From contig NOKP01000012.1 in NCBI GenBank assembly GCA_002682825.1, positions 310,001 through 374,000 of the forward strand: 64,000 bases of DNA, given 5' to 3'. Numbering within the stretch: the stretch's first letter is position 1; each line of letters starts with the position of its first letter. The notes below the pieces were generated by a model. That model did not search any database. It was not told where the DNA came from and was given only the letters and a program-made list of their open reading frames with translations. The position numbers and the translations under genes were made by a program. Below are positions 1 through 11,502 of the stretch, piece after piece. Source of the stretch: Neonectria sp. B-13 (taxonomy: Eukaryota > Ascomycota > Sordariomycetes > Hypocreales > Nectriaceae).

Positions 1-234
1 AAACCATTGCGGGAGGGGTGTCTACGCGCGACCAGATTCAGTTATGCTCAGTCGTGCGAGCAGGCGTTTGATCCTCGGAGTTTTGGCAAGACGTGGTATC
101 TGTTATGAGATAGTGGCTAGTGAAATTGTGGAGAGGGCTGATGGTTTGTGACAGATTCACGAGAAGTTGTCAGCAAGAGAAGGAACAGTCTTGTACTTGC
201 AATTGCTATAGCACTTTGGAACTCTTAACACCTT

Positions 235-1614
235 CTACATACTCCCTGCAAGCTTGGTTATTTCAATCTGTACCCCAGCCTGAGCACCCAGGTCCTTGAG
301 TTCCTGCCTCATCGGAGGGCCCCATTCCTCGTAGTCCATTACCTTCAACAACAAACGAAAGCCGCGAAGATGAGGTGTGAACTTCTTCCAGTCCTTCAGC
401 CACGATCGAAGAACCTGCAGAAGATGGACATCCCGCCATTGCCACTCCTCTTGGAGGTACAGATCGTCTGTGATGGTCAGGAACTCAATACTTGGCGGGA
501 GAACATGCTCTAGAGGCTCCATGTCTGGCCTGGATGGCGAAAAGCCCAGCAGGAACGGGAGCGGGACTTCCAATCTCTTCAGCGCGTCGAGATTGCTAAA
601 GGCCTTGAATTTCCCTGTAACCCGGAGGAGCGGAAACTCAGGGTCTGCTCGCGCCATGTCAGACTCGGCTGAAATCGTCAAATCGGCCAGTGTGCTTCGA
701 ACATGAGAGAAGTCGGCTGCTATTTGGTCGAGATCGATGGTATCCGTGACGAATCGGTCTCTGAGATCTGCGCGGTAATACCAATCCCATTGAAGCTTTT
801 GAAGCCCACTGGCAGCTGACAGTACCTGGCCGAGATTTGCTTCTCGTACCATGGTCAAGTTTAGTGACGTAAGCCTCGACAGACTTGGTGCGTTTGCTGC
901 AGGCCATACGAAGGTGGCTGGGTTGTCGATTGAGGCCGTGATGTGTTCCACTGACGGCAAGTAAAAGAGCGGGAGGACGTCTGCCGTGTTTCTGACGTCT
1001 GTGTACCTCCGGATGTCAATACCGAGGGTGAAATGCGCAACAGACACATCTTTGAGGTACTCGTAGGAAGGGAGGCGGCCATTCGTAGCCTCCCCGCAGA
1101 GCGCCGACCTGAGCATCATGCCAACGAGACGGCTCTCTCTGGTGAAGTTCTCGCCGAGGTGAAGAGATCTTAGGCGTGGAAGCTGCGATAATAAGAGAGC
1201 GACAAATGCATCCATGGTGCCAGCGCGTAATTCTTGTATCCACAGGTCGCCGTAGGGCACGTCAATCCGATTGATGCATTGAATCAACCTGTCCAAGTCA
1301 TCCTCAGCCACTGAAAGTTTAGGACTTTCGCGTCGGAATTGATTCTGGTTGCGTTCAAACGTGACACCGTTCAAGGTAATGTTCTGGACGAAGGCAGCGA
1401 GCTCAGGCCTGCGCAGAATGCTTTGCAGGAGAGAAGTGATGGGGGGTGTCTTGGATTCTGTCCACGTCCACTGGATGCTGGAGTACAGAAATGGCTCGGC
1501 GAGGGAGCGCAAGTCGGTACTGACGAAACAGAGTTTATAAAGTGTCGAGAAAGGAAGAGACGCAATTATTGGGCGAAGAACATCCGTCGGGCTGCTGAGA
1601 AGGGGGGACGCCAT
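235..1614 (-). CDS. F-box-like protein
   Basis: Single-exon protein of 459 aa. The N-terminus (about residues 8-50) looks like an F-box: a leucine/proline-rich helix pair with LPFSTLYKLCFVSTDLRSLA followed by a PFLY motif. The rest is leucine-rich with irregular spacing, as in the substrate-binding half of fungal F-box proteins. Such proteins recruit targets to SCF ubiquitin ligases through Skp1; the target cannot be read from the sequence. A TATA-like element (atatataa on the minus strand, 1691-1698) lies about 80 nt upstream of the ATG and supports this start. The gene is divergent from the BTB protein on the other strand. The F-box call rests on a short motif and is moderate. Confidence 0.7.
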   Translation of the reverse strand: MASPLLSSPTDVLRPIIASLPFSTLYKLCFVSTDLRSLAEPFLYSSIQWTWTESKTPPITSLLQSILRRPELAAFVQNITLNGVTFERNQNQFRRESPKLSVAEDDLDRLIQCINRIDVPYGDLWIQELRAGTMDAFVALLLSQLPRLRSLHLGENFTRESRLVGMMLRSALCGEATNGRLPSYEYLKDVSVAHFTLGIDIRRYTDVRNTADVLPLFYLPSVEHITASIDNPATFVWPAANAPSLSRLTSLNLTMVREANLGQVLSAASGLQKLQWDWYYRADLRDRFVTDTIDLDQIAADFSHVRSTLADLTISAESDMARADPEFPLLRVTGKFKAFSNLDALKRLEVPLPFLLGFSPSRPDMEPLEHVLPPSIEFLTITDDLYLQEEWQWRDVHLLQVLRSWLKDWKKFTPHLRGFRLLLKVMDYEEWGPPMRQELKDLGAQAGVQIEITKLAGSM

Positions 1615-2103
1615 CGAGGGTTTGGCTGAACGGTGTATTGTTCGTGTACTAGCAAAGACCTGATTCGGAATGAAACGGGGAGGTCTGATGTTATATATCC
1701 CTGCCTACTAAATGCCAGGTACCCACAGTGAGTATTTATTGCGGCAATCTAAAAATAAGCAGCAAGGTACCTCGTCTCACCCATCGCCAATGTACCTCTA
1801 CGTAACCATATACCCAAGGTCCCAAATGCGATTTCCCCGCAACAGCTAAGTGTATAGGGAGTGGAAATAGTTGGTCAAACGCACGATAGTTGAAGAGTCG
1901 TGAGCATCCGTGGGAAGTGGCCATATCCCAGCCATTCACCGTCATGTCATTGGACAGGGCTGGCCATGTGACATCAGGCTCTGCATATGGTCGGCCTCCC
2001 ACCTCAGCGCCCAGTGGGCCTTTTTCCCCAACATTTGGTATTTAAGCCTCACTGTGCTGCCTTCGCAAAAGTGATTTCAGTCGCTGTGCATCTTCAGACC
2101 GAA
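1615..2103. promoter_or_regulatory. Divergent promoter region between F-box and BTB genes
   Basis: This 489-bp gap separates two divergently transcribed genes. TATA-like elements are visible for both: atatataa on the minus strand at 1691-1698 and tatttaag on the plus strand near 2039-2046, about 60 nt before the BTB start codon. I see no gene in it. Confidence 0.4.
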
Positions 2104-3359
2104 ATGTCTGTGTCATATGTGGACATCGATCCGGATGGAGACACTTTGATCATTCTCCCTCATCCAACGGACCCTTACTGGTGGAACGATGACCCTCTAC
2201 CCGCCGAAGACATTCCAGCGGATGAAGATCTTCCACCTGCCGAAGACATTCTAGCAGATGAAGACCTTCCAGCAGATGAAGACATGCCAGCGGATGAAAA
2301 CCCTCCAGGCCCTGACGAAGAGCATCCTATTGTCGAATCTCGCTTCAAGGTTTCTATGAAACATCTCACCATGTCTTCACGTCGCGCAAAGGCCATGTTC
2401 GCGGGGAATTACGTCGAATCTCAGCCGCAGGCCGACGGCCTCCGTCATTGGAAATTCGAACCAATTTTCGATCCATGCGCTTTCGAACACGTCATGTATG
2501 CCATACACGGACAAAGTCAGAAGTTGCCTCGGGTTGTGCCAATTCAGACATTGGCCTGGATCGCTGCGGTAGTAGATGATTTGGGTTGCCACCACGCATT
2601 GTGCTTCTTTGCGGACGTTTGGATCGGCCATCTGGGAGCATCAGTTCCCAATAAGATCTGTGATGATCTCCCTCGATGGATTCTAGTTTCGTTTGTCTTC
2701 GACAAGCCGGGCCTCTTCGAATCAGCCACACGGGTAGCTATCTTGGAGGGCAAAAATCACTTTTCCCCCGCCAGACTTCCAGTCCGCCCGAAGATCATCG
2801 GTATGAAACTTCTTCGAATGATATAGCAGTTCTAATTCCATGAGTAGAAACGATTGACGCTGAGAGAGAAGGCTTGCTGGAGGTATTGACTGCACAACTT
2901 CACGCTCTCATCCAGCAAATATCCGACGACGTGACTTGCGATTTCGAGTGCAGGTCCAATGTAGTTGGCACGCTCATCCACGAGATGATGTCCAGCAAAC
3001 TCTTCTTACCATGTCCATGCCGACCGTTTGTGGACCTGAGCTTGTCGGCCGTCACGGGCATGATCCGTACATTTCAACTGCCGGGACTTTATAACTATCC
3101 CTCGGGCAACGGGTATGACTATTATCCTAGCAGCACGTGGCTCGTTTACCGCCAGCATTCTGTCTCCTCTGCCGCTAAAAAACCAGCGAAAGATTGCGGA
3201 GGCATCGAAATCCCGATGCGCAAAATGAAGGTGGAGAAGTCATCCACGCTAGGCAGTTACTCTAAGAAGCACAATTGTCCCTTGCAAGACCTGGTCGAAT
3301 CTGAAATTGAGAATCTACAGACCGAGGTCAAAGGCCTAAACCTCTCTGACTTTATGTAA
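2104..3359 (+). CDS. BTB/POZ-like domain protein with acidic repeat
   Basis: Two exons, 2104-2800 and 2848-3359, joined over a 47-nt intron (gtatga...tag) in matching phase, give 402 aa. I chose the ATG at 2104; an in-frame codon further upstream adds an unlikely leader. The first exon has the layout of fungal BTB-like proteins: a VDIDPDGDTLIIL strand near the N-terminus, then the core around residues 90-190 (VSMKHLTMSSRRAKAMFAG, then LAWIAAVVDDLGCHHAL). Between these lies an acidic repeat of about 15 nt per unit (variants of PADEDLP, residues 33-68). The C-terminal exon has the cysteine-containing tail usual in this family. Fungal BTB-like proteins are mostly of unknown function; some act as adaptors for Cul3 ligases. 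The partner is not predictable here. Confidence 0.75.
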
Positions 3360-4347
3360 GGGTTGCTAGGAAGACTTACGTCACTTTACCATCCTAGGTA
3401 TCTTGCTTTGCGTGCAAACTGGTACCAAGGGTCTTTGAATGTTTAGATCAAGGATGGATAGTCAAGGAGCACATAAAAGAGAATGAGTGAAGGTGATTGA
3501 AGGACGATATTCAAGATAGTTAAAAGTAGTCATTATGAAAGCCTTGTTGCAAGACAAAGGGCCCCCTTGAACGACATCTTCTGCAAGAGAGAAAGAGGCT
3601 ACAATTAGTGTAAGCAATCAAGTTTGTGTCTCACTTGAGTCGCCCGGGTGATCGCTTTGATAGCTTTACTTCGCGCTTCGGTTCAACTTCAGCTCAGCTG
3701 CTTATACTCCCCACTGCTAAAAGCTAGCTGCACTAACACAAACAACCTATTGCTCTCTCCCGGAAGGAGCGGAATCATGATAAACAACTGAACGGCTTTG
3801 CGGGACAACTAACATTACTCGGGTTAAGAAAGCATTTGAATTGTCCGGCACGATTGTGGTTCTTACTATTGTATTTGGCAAGCAATTCAACCGTATTATC
3901 GAGCCCGCTTAGAGACGAGCTCAAGATACTCAAGAAACGGCCGTGGCAAGGCGGAGAGCTTCATCGTACAAAAGTAGTCATGGTGACGAGAATCCCACGC
4001 CGCGGGCGCTAAAACAACAGCAGCAAATCAGCAGCTTGTGTAAATTCAAAGGAACTGCGTGATCGCGTCGGAAGTAATGGATACTCGGATATATGCCTGC
4101 AGCTGTCTCGAGTTACGTACGTATGCCCCCCATACAATGAGTAAGTTATATCACCACCGGTATGGAATAGCCCGGAAATGGCCGAATGTTAGCAGTTGGG
4201 GGGCTGACACGTACATGTTACGTCATCCGCTGAGATAAAGTCAGGCCACTGGTTTCGACAAGGTCCATTTAAAAACCTACTTAGCCTACTGACGATCTCG
4301 ACTCAGTACCTCTGCGTTGTTGCACAAGAAACGCAGGCACACGCATC
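3360..4347. other. Intergenic region, no gene seen
   Basis: I see no credible coding region. A TATA-like tttaaaa at 4268-4274 lies about 75 nt before the next start codon and is the likely core promoter of the luciferase-domain gene. Confidence 0.4.
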
Positions 4348-5112
4348 ATGACACCTTTCCAGCGATTTCCGCGGTTCAATCGGCTCGCGACGCCCGCAAC
4401 CGTAGCAGGCATCGCCTTTGTGCCAATCTTCGCATACACGGTCAAATACTACCTGGAATGGCGCGCCCTTGGCCGAGGCGGCTTACCGCATAACATCTTC
4501 GGCTTCGCAATCCAAAGCGTGTTGCAGCTCGTCGCCAAACGGGACACAATCGACGAGTCGCCGTTTTCAGCCCCCACGATTGTCGCTCGATACAAACCGT
4601 ATGGCGAGGAGACGTTTCTAGGCGCGCCGCTTCCCGTGCGGACGGGTAGCCGTCCCACCGTGCCGGGCTTTGCGGCCCCGCAGCGGCAGATCACGGAGCA
4701 GGGGACTGCGGCCATGAAGGCGAAGATGTCGGGCTACCTGGACCAAGTTGCAGCTGCGAACCCAAACGCCCTCGTCTGTGAACTGTCCAAGCTGGAGGGC
4801 GGCAACGGGCCCGGCATTTTCCTGGCGGACAAAGCCCGTGCTCCTGCGTTCATGGCTGATCTGAAGGGCGAGGTGGTCCATCATCACCTCGAGGGCAGTT
4901 CGCACGTGGTCCTCAGCTTGACCGATGCGAGACAGGCTGTCAACAAGGGGTGGGCTCAGCGGTTCCCCTTGGCCGGAGTGCGGACCATTCCCTGGACTTA
5001 TGTCTTGTTATATGCGCCAAGGGACGACGAGGAGTTGGCCGTGTGGAAGAAACTCGTTGTTGCTTCGCTGAAGTTTGTTACTGCTGGTGGGCCAAGTATC
5101 AACGACGTGTAG
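4348..5112 (+). CDS. Luciferase-domain protein (DUF5519-like)
   Basis: Single exon of 254 aa. A membrane segment lies at about residues 15-35 (ATPATVAGIAFVPIFAYTV). The C-terminal half matches the fungal luciferase-domain family: HHHLEGSSHVVLSL, then GWAQRFPLAG, then IPWTYVLLYAPRDDEEL. The family name comes from weak similarity to a luciferase subunit; no light-producing activity is implied and the true function is unknown. The start ATG has a good context (gcatcATGaca) and a TATA-like element 75 nt upstream. Codon use is GC-rich, unlike the AT-rich flanks, which supports an active gene. Confidence 0.75.
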   Translation: MTPFQRFPRFNRLATPATVAGIAFVPIFAYTVKYYLEWRALGRGGLPHNIFGFAIQSVLQLVAKRDTIDESPFSAPTIVARYKPYGEETFLGAPLPVRTGSRPTVPGFAAPQRQITEQGTAAMKAKMSGYLDQVAAANPNALVCELSKLEGGNGPGIFLADKARAPAFMADLKGEVVHHHLEGSSHVVLSLTDARQAVNKGWAQRFPLAGVRTIPWTYVLLYAPRDDEELAVWKKLVVASLKFVTAGGPSINDV

Positions 5113-5352
5113 CACGTTCAAGAACATATGATCTGCTCATTGTATAATTATTCAACTCTTACGATTTGAGAATAGACAACGGTTAAATTTGATGTCTAGT
5201 CTAGTTGCTCCGCAAGGGTTCGTACCGTCATGAACATGATGAGGTAGTCGTCGTCCCGCATTCCCTTAAACGACCTGTACAGCATTCTTCAGGAGATGCT
5301 AGTAGGGATTAACCGACTACCTCCCAACCCGTCAACACAATTTCCCAACCCG

Positions 5353-6763
5353 TCAACGTACATCACTGCCATAGCCACAATCAAGCAGCTCCGCTAGCCT
5401 GCACACATACAAGGCTAGACCCCCAAACCGCTCTGAATCAAACTGAATCCCGTACTTGTCATACCCCTTCACCATCTCCCTCGTCCGCGGCGAATCCTCA
5501 TCCGTCGTCCAAGGCCTACACCAACACATAATATATCAGCACAGACACGACACACTACATCACGCAACTTACGCGCACAGCAAGTCCTCTCCATCATCCA
5601 TCGTTATGATCTTCCACTGATTCTCCCACGCCTCATCCCGCACCTCGTTCCACAGCATCGCTGCCGGCCGCGCAATGTCGGCGACAATCTGCTTCACCGG
5701 CACGTTGGGGTGGCAGCTGAATACGAGGGCGTCATCGTCAACGTGCGTAAAGCCCAGAGCGCCGCGGCCGCCGACGACCTCGATGTCCTGCGCGGCGAGG
5801 AACTGCTTGGCGAGCGTCGTGTACGCCGGGTCTTGCGCCAGGATGGGCAACCGGTCGGTGCCCTGTTGCTCGCCAAGGAGGCTGGCCATGGTAATGGCTG
5901 CCAGGTGTTGGACCATTGAGCTGCGGCGGGGCAGACCGTCGAGCGTGTGTTGGATATCCAAGGTTGGATAGCTGGCGGTGCCTTCGAGGCTGCCGAGCCC
6001 GAAGCAGACGACCTTTTTGGCCTTTGGTTTGCTCTTCATCAACAAGTCGATGACTCTAGCACAGGAATCGCTGTCCAGCCACAGAGCCTGGGTTTCGTCC
6101 CACGCCGCTTGTAGCCGGGCGAAGTCTACGTGTGATGTCACGTCCTCAGGTGTTACCCATGAAATGAGAAGTGTCTGCGTGGCGCGCATTCGATCTTCGT
6201 CGGTGATGGGTGTCGTCTCCAGGGCGGCGTCGGCCACCCCGCCGTCGTACTCCCCTTCCGCATCGGAAACCAAATATTGGTACTGTTTGAAATAAGGGCG
6301 CACGAAGCTAAGTGGGTTCCTCTGTCAGCTGGGGTTGTGACAATTCGTCGTGCCAAACCGGGACAAACGCAACCTCGTCCGAGCTACAAATAGCAAGACG
6401 GGACCTACAGATCGTTTTTGGCATCACTCTTATCGCCGCGAAGCCAGCTAGGACTCAGGGACAAGGGACAAACCATGCCATTCACTGCAGTAGACGGTCA
6501 ATCAGTTGCAAACACCAAAACTTCCGCGTCTACGTACTGCTATGCACACTCACGTCACGGGGTATCGGGTCCTTGGCCAACTCGGCCTCGATATGGCGGA
6601 ACATGTCCTTGGTGAACATTTTAGCTCCCGATGCGTAAACGTCTCTGACATAATTTCCCAGCTCGCGCTCATTCGCGCTGGCAACACGGTTCTGCATCTG
6701 AGCGAGCTTCTCGTGGGCCGTGAGAGATGCAGGGTGGGTAGGCTCGTCTGATAGAGTGGCCAT
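5353..6763 (-). CDS. SRR1-like domain protein
   Basis: Three exons on the minus strand: 6763-6554, 6321-5573 and 5515-5353. The introns are 232 nt (gtgagt...gacag) and 57 nt (gtaagt...gtag). All phases match and give 373 aa. The middle exon holds the SRR1-like core: KKVVCFGLGSL, then RSSMVQHLAAITMASLL, then FSCHPNVPVKQIVADIARPA. The third exon supplies the conserved tail beginning PWTTDEDSPRTREMVKGYDK. SRR1 was defined in Arabidopsis phytochrome signalling and clock control. Fungal members are numerous and uncharacterised, so no pathway is claimed. Confidence 0.85.
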
Positions 6764-6936
6764 TCAGAAGCTGAACCTGGTGGACAGTGGAGTTATCAAA
6801 TATGAAGTAAAGAAAAGAGCTGGCGAGATATAATCGTTAGCGTCATGGCTGGGGGTTGTTGGTTCTTGGACAGCAAGGAAAATTGGCGTCATGTGACCGT
6901 CAGGCAGCAATGAGACCCGATCGAGTTGGCCTCGGG

Positions 6937-6962
6937 CTCGATTCTCATTCTCATTCTCATTG
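6937..6962. repeat. Short (TTCTCA)n microsatellite
   Basis: About four units of a 6-nt repeat (ctcatt/ttctca) lie in the gap between the SRR1-like and UNC93-like genes. It is probably a neutral slippage repeat. Confidence 0.6.
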
Positions 6963-7055
6963 TAATGAGCGAACGCAGAAATAATTACATTGCGTCTAGC
7001 TACCATGTGTTCTCGATAGTAGCATACTTCCAGCCCCGCCGCTAGGTATAAGCCC

Positions 7056-8546
7056 CTAGTCTCTGGTGACGTTCTCCTCGTCACTCGCCTGGTCCAAAGC
7101 AATAGTCTTTTTCGTTTCAACCGGAACATGGTTCCTCATAGCTATCCATGTAGGGAAGATAGACAGCACTGTATACTTATTAGCGTTTTCCTCTTAAAAA
7201 AGACCCAGTCGAGACTCACCCAACAGGATTGTGTTCACAGCCAGAGGCACTCTTCCGCCGTGCCACTCTCTCGAGTTCAAGCCATAGCTGACGGCCTGGG
7301 CAAAACTCTCCTGGCCTCGCAGAATGCCCGAGAAACGACTCAGCTCAGAGATGTTGTCGGTCATTGTGGCCAGGAAGTAGTACAGCCAGTTCTGCAGAGC
7401 CTGGCGAGCAAAATCCCAGAGCATCAGGACAAAGAAGCCCTCGACGAAGCCGGTGTCCTCCCAGTCCCAAACAGGCGGGTTGGCCGTGTACTTTTCTTGG
7501 ATGACCCAGCCGTACACCCAGGCGATGATGTGCAGGACCACGGTGTAGTAGAAGCCAATCTCGATGCGGCGCTTGACCGGCAGGCCCTTGTAGTCCAACA
7601 GCATGCTCATGATCTGAGACGACAGCAGAGTACCAAAGTTGCTCACGAAGCCAACCAAGGCGCGCGCGCGAACACCAAAGTAGAGAGTCTGGAAGACTCC
7701 GTTGTACTGGTTGAAGTAGGCGGCCCAGAAGACTGGCAGGAGGAGCAGAATTTCCTTGCGCATGCTGACCTTCCACAGCTCCCTGAACTCGGCCTTGAGA
7801 CTGGCCTCGGCCTTGACGACGACCCGGGTGCCGTCGGACCGCTGCACCTTTTCCGGCCGCGACAGCGCGAGAGCCATCGGAGCGGCCACGCACTGCAGCG
7901 CCACGAAGATGAGATACGTCTTGGGGTCGATCTTCCCCTTCTTCTTGGCCTCGGCACTGTGGTTCAGAGCGAGTACAATGGCTCCGCCGACCAGCGGGCC
8001 GCCCGTCCGGAACCAGAGCCAGATGTTCATGTACTTGCCGCGCTTGCCGGCCTCGGGATAGCCGAGCGCGACGGCGCCCTCGGACACCCAGAAGAGACCG
8101 GCCGAGACACCGCAGCACACGGCGCCGACGAGAACAAGCCACACGTTGCCGAAGCGGTTGTTGCAGTAGAGACCGGCCGAGTAGACGGGGTATCCCACGG
8201 CGCCAAGGAACAGCGTCCACGAGAGGCCGATGCGGTTGGCAAGCGGGCCGCCAAACAGGCAGAAGAAGCCCATCAGCGCAAAGACGAGCGCGTTGGCGGC
8301 GTTGACGAGGTACGGCTTCTGGGCTCCGCCTGCTCCGAGCGAGTTCATGGCGTTCCACAGGCCGGGTGCCAGGAAGCCGACGCTGCCAATGACAAAGGCA
8401 TTGAAGAGGGTGGTGTGATACCAGATTCGCTTCGTGGGGGGAACATCGACAGGTTCTTCGGGCGTAGAGACGTCGAGGACGGTTCCCTCCTTGGGGATCG
8501 CTGGAACTGTTTCGGCCATTGTTGGATTATCGACGATATGAGACAT
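7056..8546 (-). CDS. UNC93-like major facilitator transporter
   Basis: Two exons, 8546-7220 and 7168-7056, joined over a 51-nt intron (gtgagt...acag), give 479 aa. The protein has 10-12 hydrophobic segments. Its first segment (LFNAFVIGSVGFLAPGLWNAMNSLG) and the GLFWVSEGAVALGYPE loop are typical of fungal UNC93-like (DUF895) transporters. Without the second exon the last membrane helix is cut, and the exon adds LSIFPTWIAMRNHVPVETKK, a normal family tail. Substrates of fungal members are unknown; animal UNC93 regulates channels. A TATA-like element (minus strand, about 8573-8580) is only about 28 nt before the first ATG, so the second ATG at 8519 (better context, caacaATGg) may be the real start. 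Confidence 0.85.
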
Positions 8547-9554
8547 GATCAGAACGGCGAGGTAGCAGTCGCTTTTATATGTCCCAGCTGTGCCATCTCA
8601 TCATCTCCGGTGCCATATCCGGTGCCATCTTACCCAACCGTTATGGAATTAATTCTCTGACATGGATGTAGAAAATTTCTGCTCAGTCGCATTGTCATCT
8701 TCAATCGTAGCCCACAACGCCGATCTCCCGAGATACCTTGGAGGTTTCGCCGAGTTGATGACAAGCCTAGATCAAAAGTACTACGTAGTATCCCCCAAAG
8801 GCCCACTAGAGTGCAAACACCTTCCTCTTGAAGAAGAGATTCCGTCGTTCTAGTAAGTCATACTGTAACGTAGAGGACCCTTTAGCTGGTGGATACGTGA
8901 AGACGCCATTCGGGGGTCGATCACATCAGCCATGTCTCCACTCGCCACATGGGCCTGCAAAACTATTCGGAAACACCAGAAAAGATGCGTTCGTGGTGAG
9001 ATCACCGCCTGGTCATTATTAGCTAATTGCTTCATGGTGGTGGAGACCAAGATCGTAAATAGACCAACGGCTTCTCGAACATCAGCAGCCACTTTGTTAA
9101 TCCCGAGTTTGACTAGGTATGTTTCAGTTTTACAATGCTGTTACTCCAGAGAAGCGTTTATTATATTTCCTAGTGTTTTCATTTTACATCAGTAACAGTG
9201 CATTGCTCGACTGACATGTTGTGAAATGTCGTGTGAAAGTGGGAGTACCCTAATTTCACGCGGTGGCTTAATATAGGGTAGTCTGGCGTGTTGTATCAGC
9301 CTGGGAAGCGAAACATCTCTTCGAAGGAGTGGATGAAGAGTCGTTCGAGAGCAATACTGTACTGGAGTAGTGGGAGATCATGTGTTGCTTGTTGCGTATT
9401 AATAGCGACTAGTACGGGGTTCAAATGACTTGAGAGCCATCTTATTTGCTATGTTGAGCGTACTAGAGTGTACTTACAGCCTCTTATTTCTCCCAGCAAC
9501 AACCAAATAATCGTGTTGGCTCCTTTCCCACCACAAACAACTCTCGGCAAAGTG
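8547..9554. other. Intergenic region, no gene seen
   Basis: AT-rich with scattered short open frames on both strands. None shows a family motif or a supported splice structure. The last 100 nt have the C/A-rich look of a fungal 5' leader before the candidate secreted protein. Confidence 0.4.
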
Positions 9555-9909
9555 ATGTTCGTCGCTGTCATCGCCGCCTTCGCTTCCGTCGCTACAGCCA
9601 TCCCTACTGGAGTTAAGGCCCCGGCGGTTTCGTGGTAAGTAGTTTCGTAGCTTAGTAGTCTTGCTGTAAAGTGATAGACTGATGACACACAACTCCACTT
9701 CGGTGGTACTTGCTCTCCCAGAACCTCGTGTCAGCTTCTCCGAGCTAGCAAGAGCCCCTATTGCGTCCCACCTGGCTTCAAGCTCCCTTGAGATCCGAGC
9801 CACTAATCCAGTTATATTGGCCGATCTGAGGAAGCGTATCAGCACTCCTTTATCACACGGAATCTCCTTGTTCTTCTTCCTTACCAAGGAGCGGGGACTC
9901 GAGGAGTGA
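9555..9909 (+). CDS. Candidate small secreted protein
   Basis: A short exon at 9555-9634 encodes a clear signal peptide (MFVAVIAAFASVATAIPTG) and stops at a perfect donor (gtaagt). Joining to the AG at 9733-9734 (exon 9735-9909) keeps phase and gives 84 aa. Nearer acceptors lead to immediate stops. The mature part has one cysteine and no recognisable domain, and a short hydrophobic patch (GISLFFFL) near the end is unusual for a secreted effector. The exon join is an inference. A real alternative is that the signal-peptide exon belongs to a decayed gene. Confidence 0.3.
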
Positions 9910-11502
9910 TTTTGTGAACAATGACGATCGATGATAGCGAATGAACAGTTTCTAGCAATGCAAGTAAAAGGCTTATTGTCTGGTCACTGTGTCATACTGT
10001 ATTAGGTCTGTATCAAGTGTCAACCTTGTGTACTGAATTAGGTTGTTTGCTATTGTGGCTGGCGTCTCCTGGCACCTCTATAGCAATAGATGGCTGACGG
10101 AGGATGGATGCTGTTACGAGACTAAAAAAGCCACTTATAATCAAACAGGAAACAACGCCTTCTAGATGTTTGGGGGGGATGTTCACGGCGGTATCCCAGG
10201 AGTCCAGACTTCCAGTCAGAAGTTCATATGACTTGTCTCCTAGATAGGATGTTATTTAACACAACAGCCCTAGGGGCCTGATTATTCTTACAGGCAATAT
10301 TCTACACTTTGTAGAAGAGAAATGAAGACGTCTAATCCTTATCATCTAGATGTATTAAAAACTGTGATAGAAATTGCAACCTCATATTTTGACATTTTTT
10401 CTCCAACCAGTTCCGCCTGCCTTCCTCATGTTGAGTCTCCTTAAATATGCAGCTCCCGTAGTGATATACTGCAAACCTCTGAATGGGAATCCTGATGGCC
10501 TTTCTTTTGATTGATAAATAAAGCATAACCCCGTTGGCTTTACATTATATTAAGGTTTAAGCCTTTAAATGTGAACTGGATGTTCGCAACATACCCAGCT
10601 GTTGGTGAATTATTAGGTCCAGCTTTTCAATATATCTCCAATGCCGTCACCAAGGCTGCGGGGATGAGCGGCAGACGTTCTTGAGAAAGCAAGATCTTGA
10701 GCGGCACTATGCTGTGCTCACCAATGATTCCTAAAAAGGTAGGGACCAGCGGTTTAGTTTTCCTGGGAGGGCGTGTAAAATTTAAAGTCGTGCTGTGACA
10801 TCCCAGAGTTAACTGTACACAGTGAATGAACCAAGGGCAGCTCAACTGTATAGTTAGTTTTACTTACCTTAACAATATAGAAACCCCATGCCCTTATTTG
10901 TTTTGTTCTCTTTACAGTTTTGTATGCAGAAGTTTGATTATCACCATGATGGTTCTCTGTTTAGTAGTTCCTTATCCAGATGGGGCTACCTGGAAGCGGT
11001 CTTGGTCTCTCCCCTCAACAACTCAGCACCTCAACCACCCTCACTCTCACCGCACTACAGCACTGGTAAACTTTCTATCACTTTACTTCCCTACGTCGTC
11101 CGTTAACTAAGGAGGATGAATAACAGTGACTTGGTAATAAAGGGTCTGTTGCCGTTTCTTACGAGTTCTTGGGCTAAATACATTGACTTCGTCTTGCCAA
11201 GCTTGTCAGAGTCTTAGAGATTGTGTAGACTACGTCATCTAAAACAAGAGCATGTATACCCTTGTTCTTTCTTACCTGCTTCACTATAACTTCAAGTTCA
11301 TCGCTCTTAGCCATCTTCAACAGTCTTCCATCAACCATTCTCTAAAGCTTTCTACCTAAAACAAGTGAACAGCCGTGCACGTGTGCGGACTCGGTCACGT
11401 GAAAGGATGGGAGTACATAATGGTCATGCCATGCCATTGATGTGCCCCGCTTCCTTCTTCTTTACACACTTACCTTTCCAATCCATTACACAAACACTCG
11501 CC
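9910..11502. other. AT-rich intergenic region, no gene seen
   Basis: No supported coding region. Several short open frames lack motifs and good start contexts. I could not recognise a transposon in it. Confidence 0.35.

Noticed and set aside
7128..8660. 510-aa open frame on the plus strand
   Set aside because: It is the antisense shadow of the UNC93-like gene; its sequence is low-complexity and lacks family motifs.
9474..9887. 137-aa open frame on the minus strand
   Set aside because: It runs antisense to the signal-peptide exon, has a composition like random sequence and no motif.
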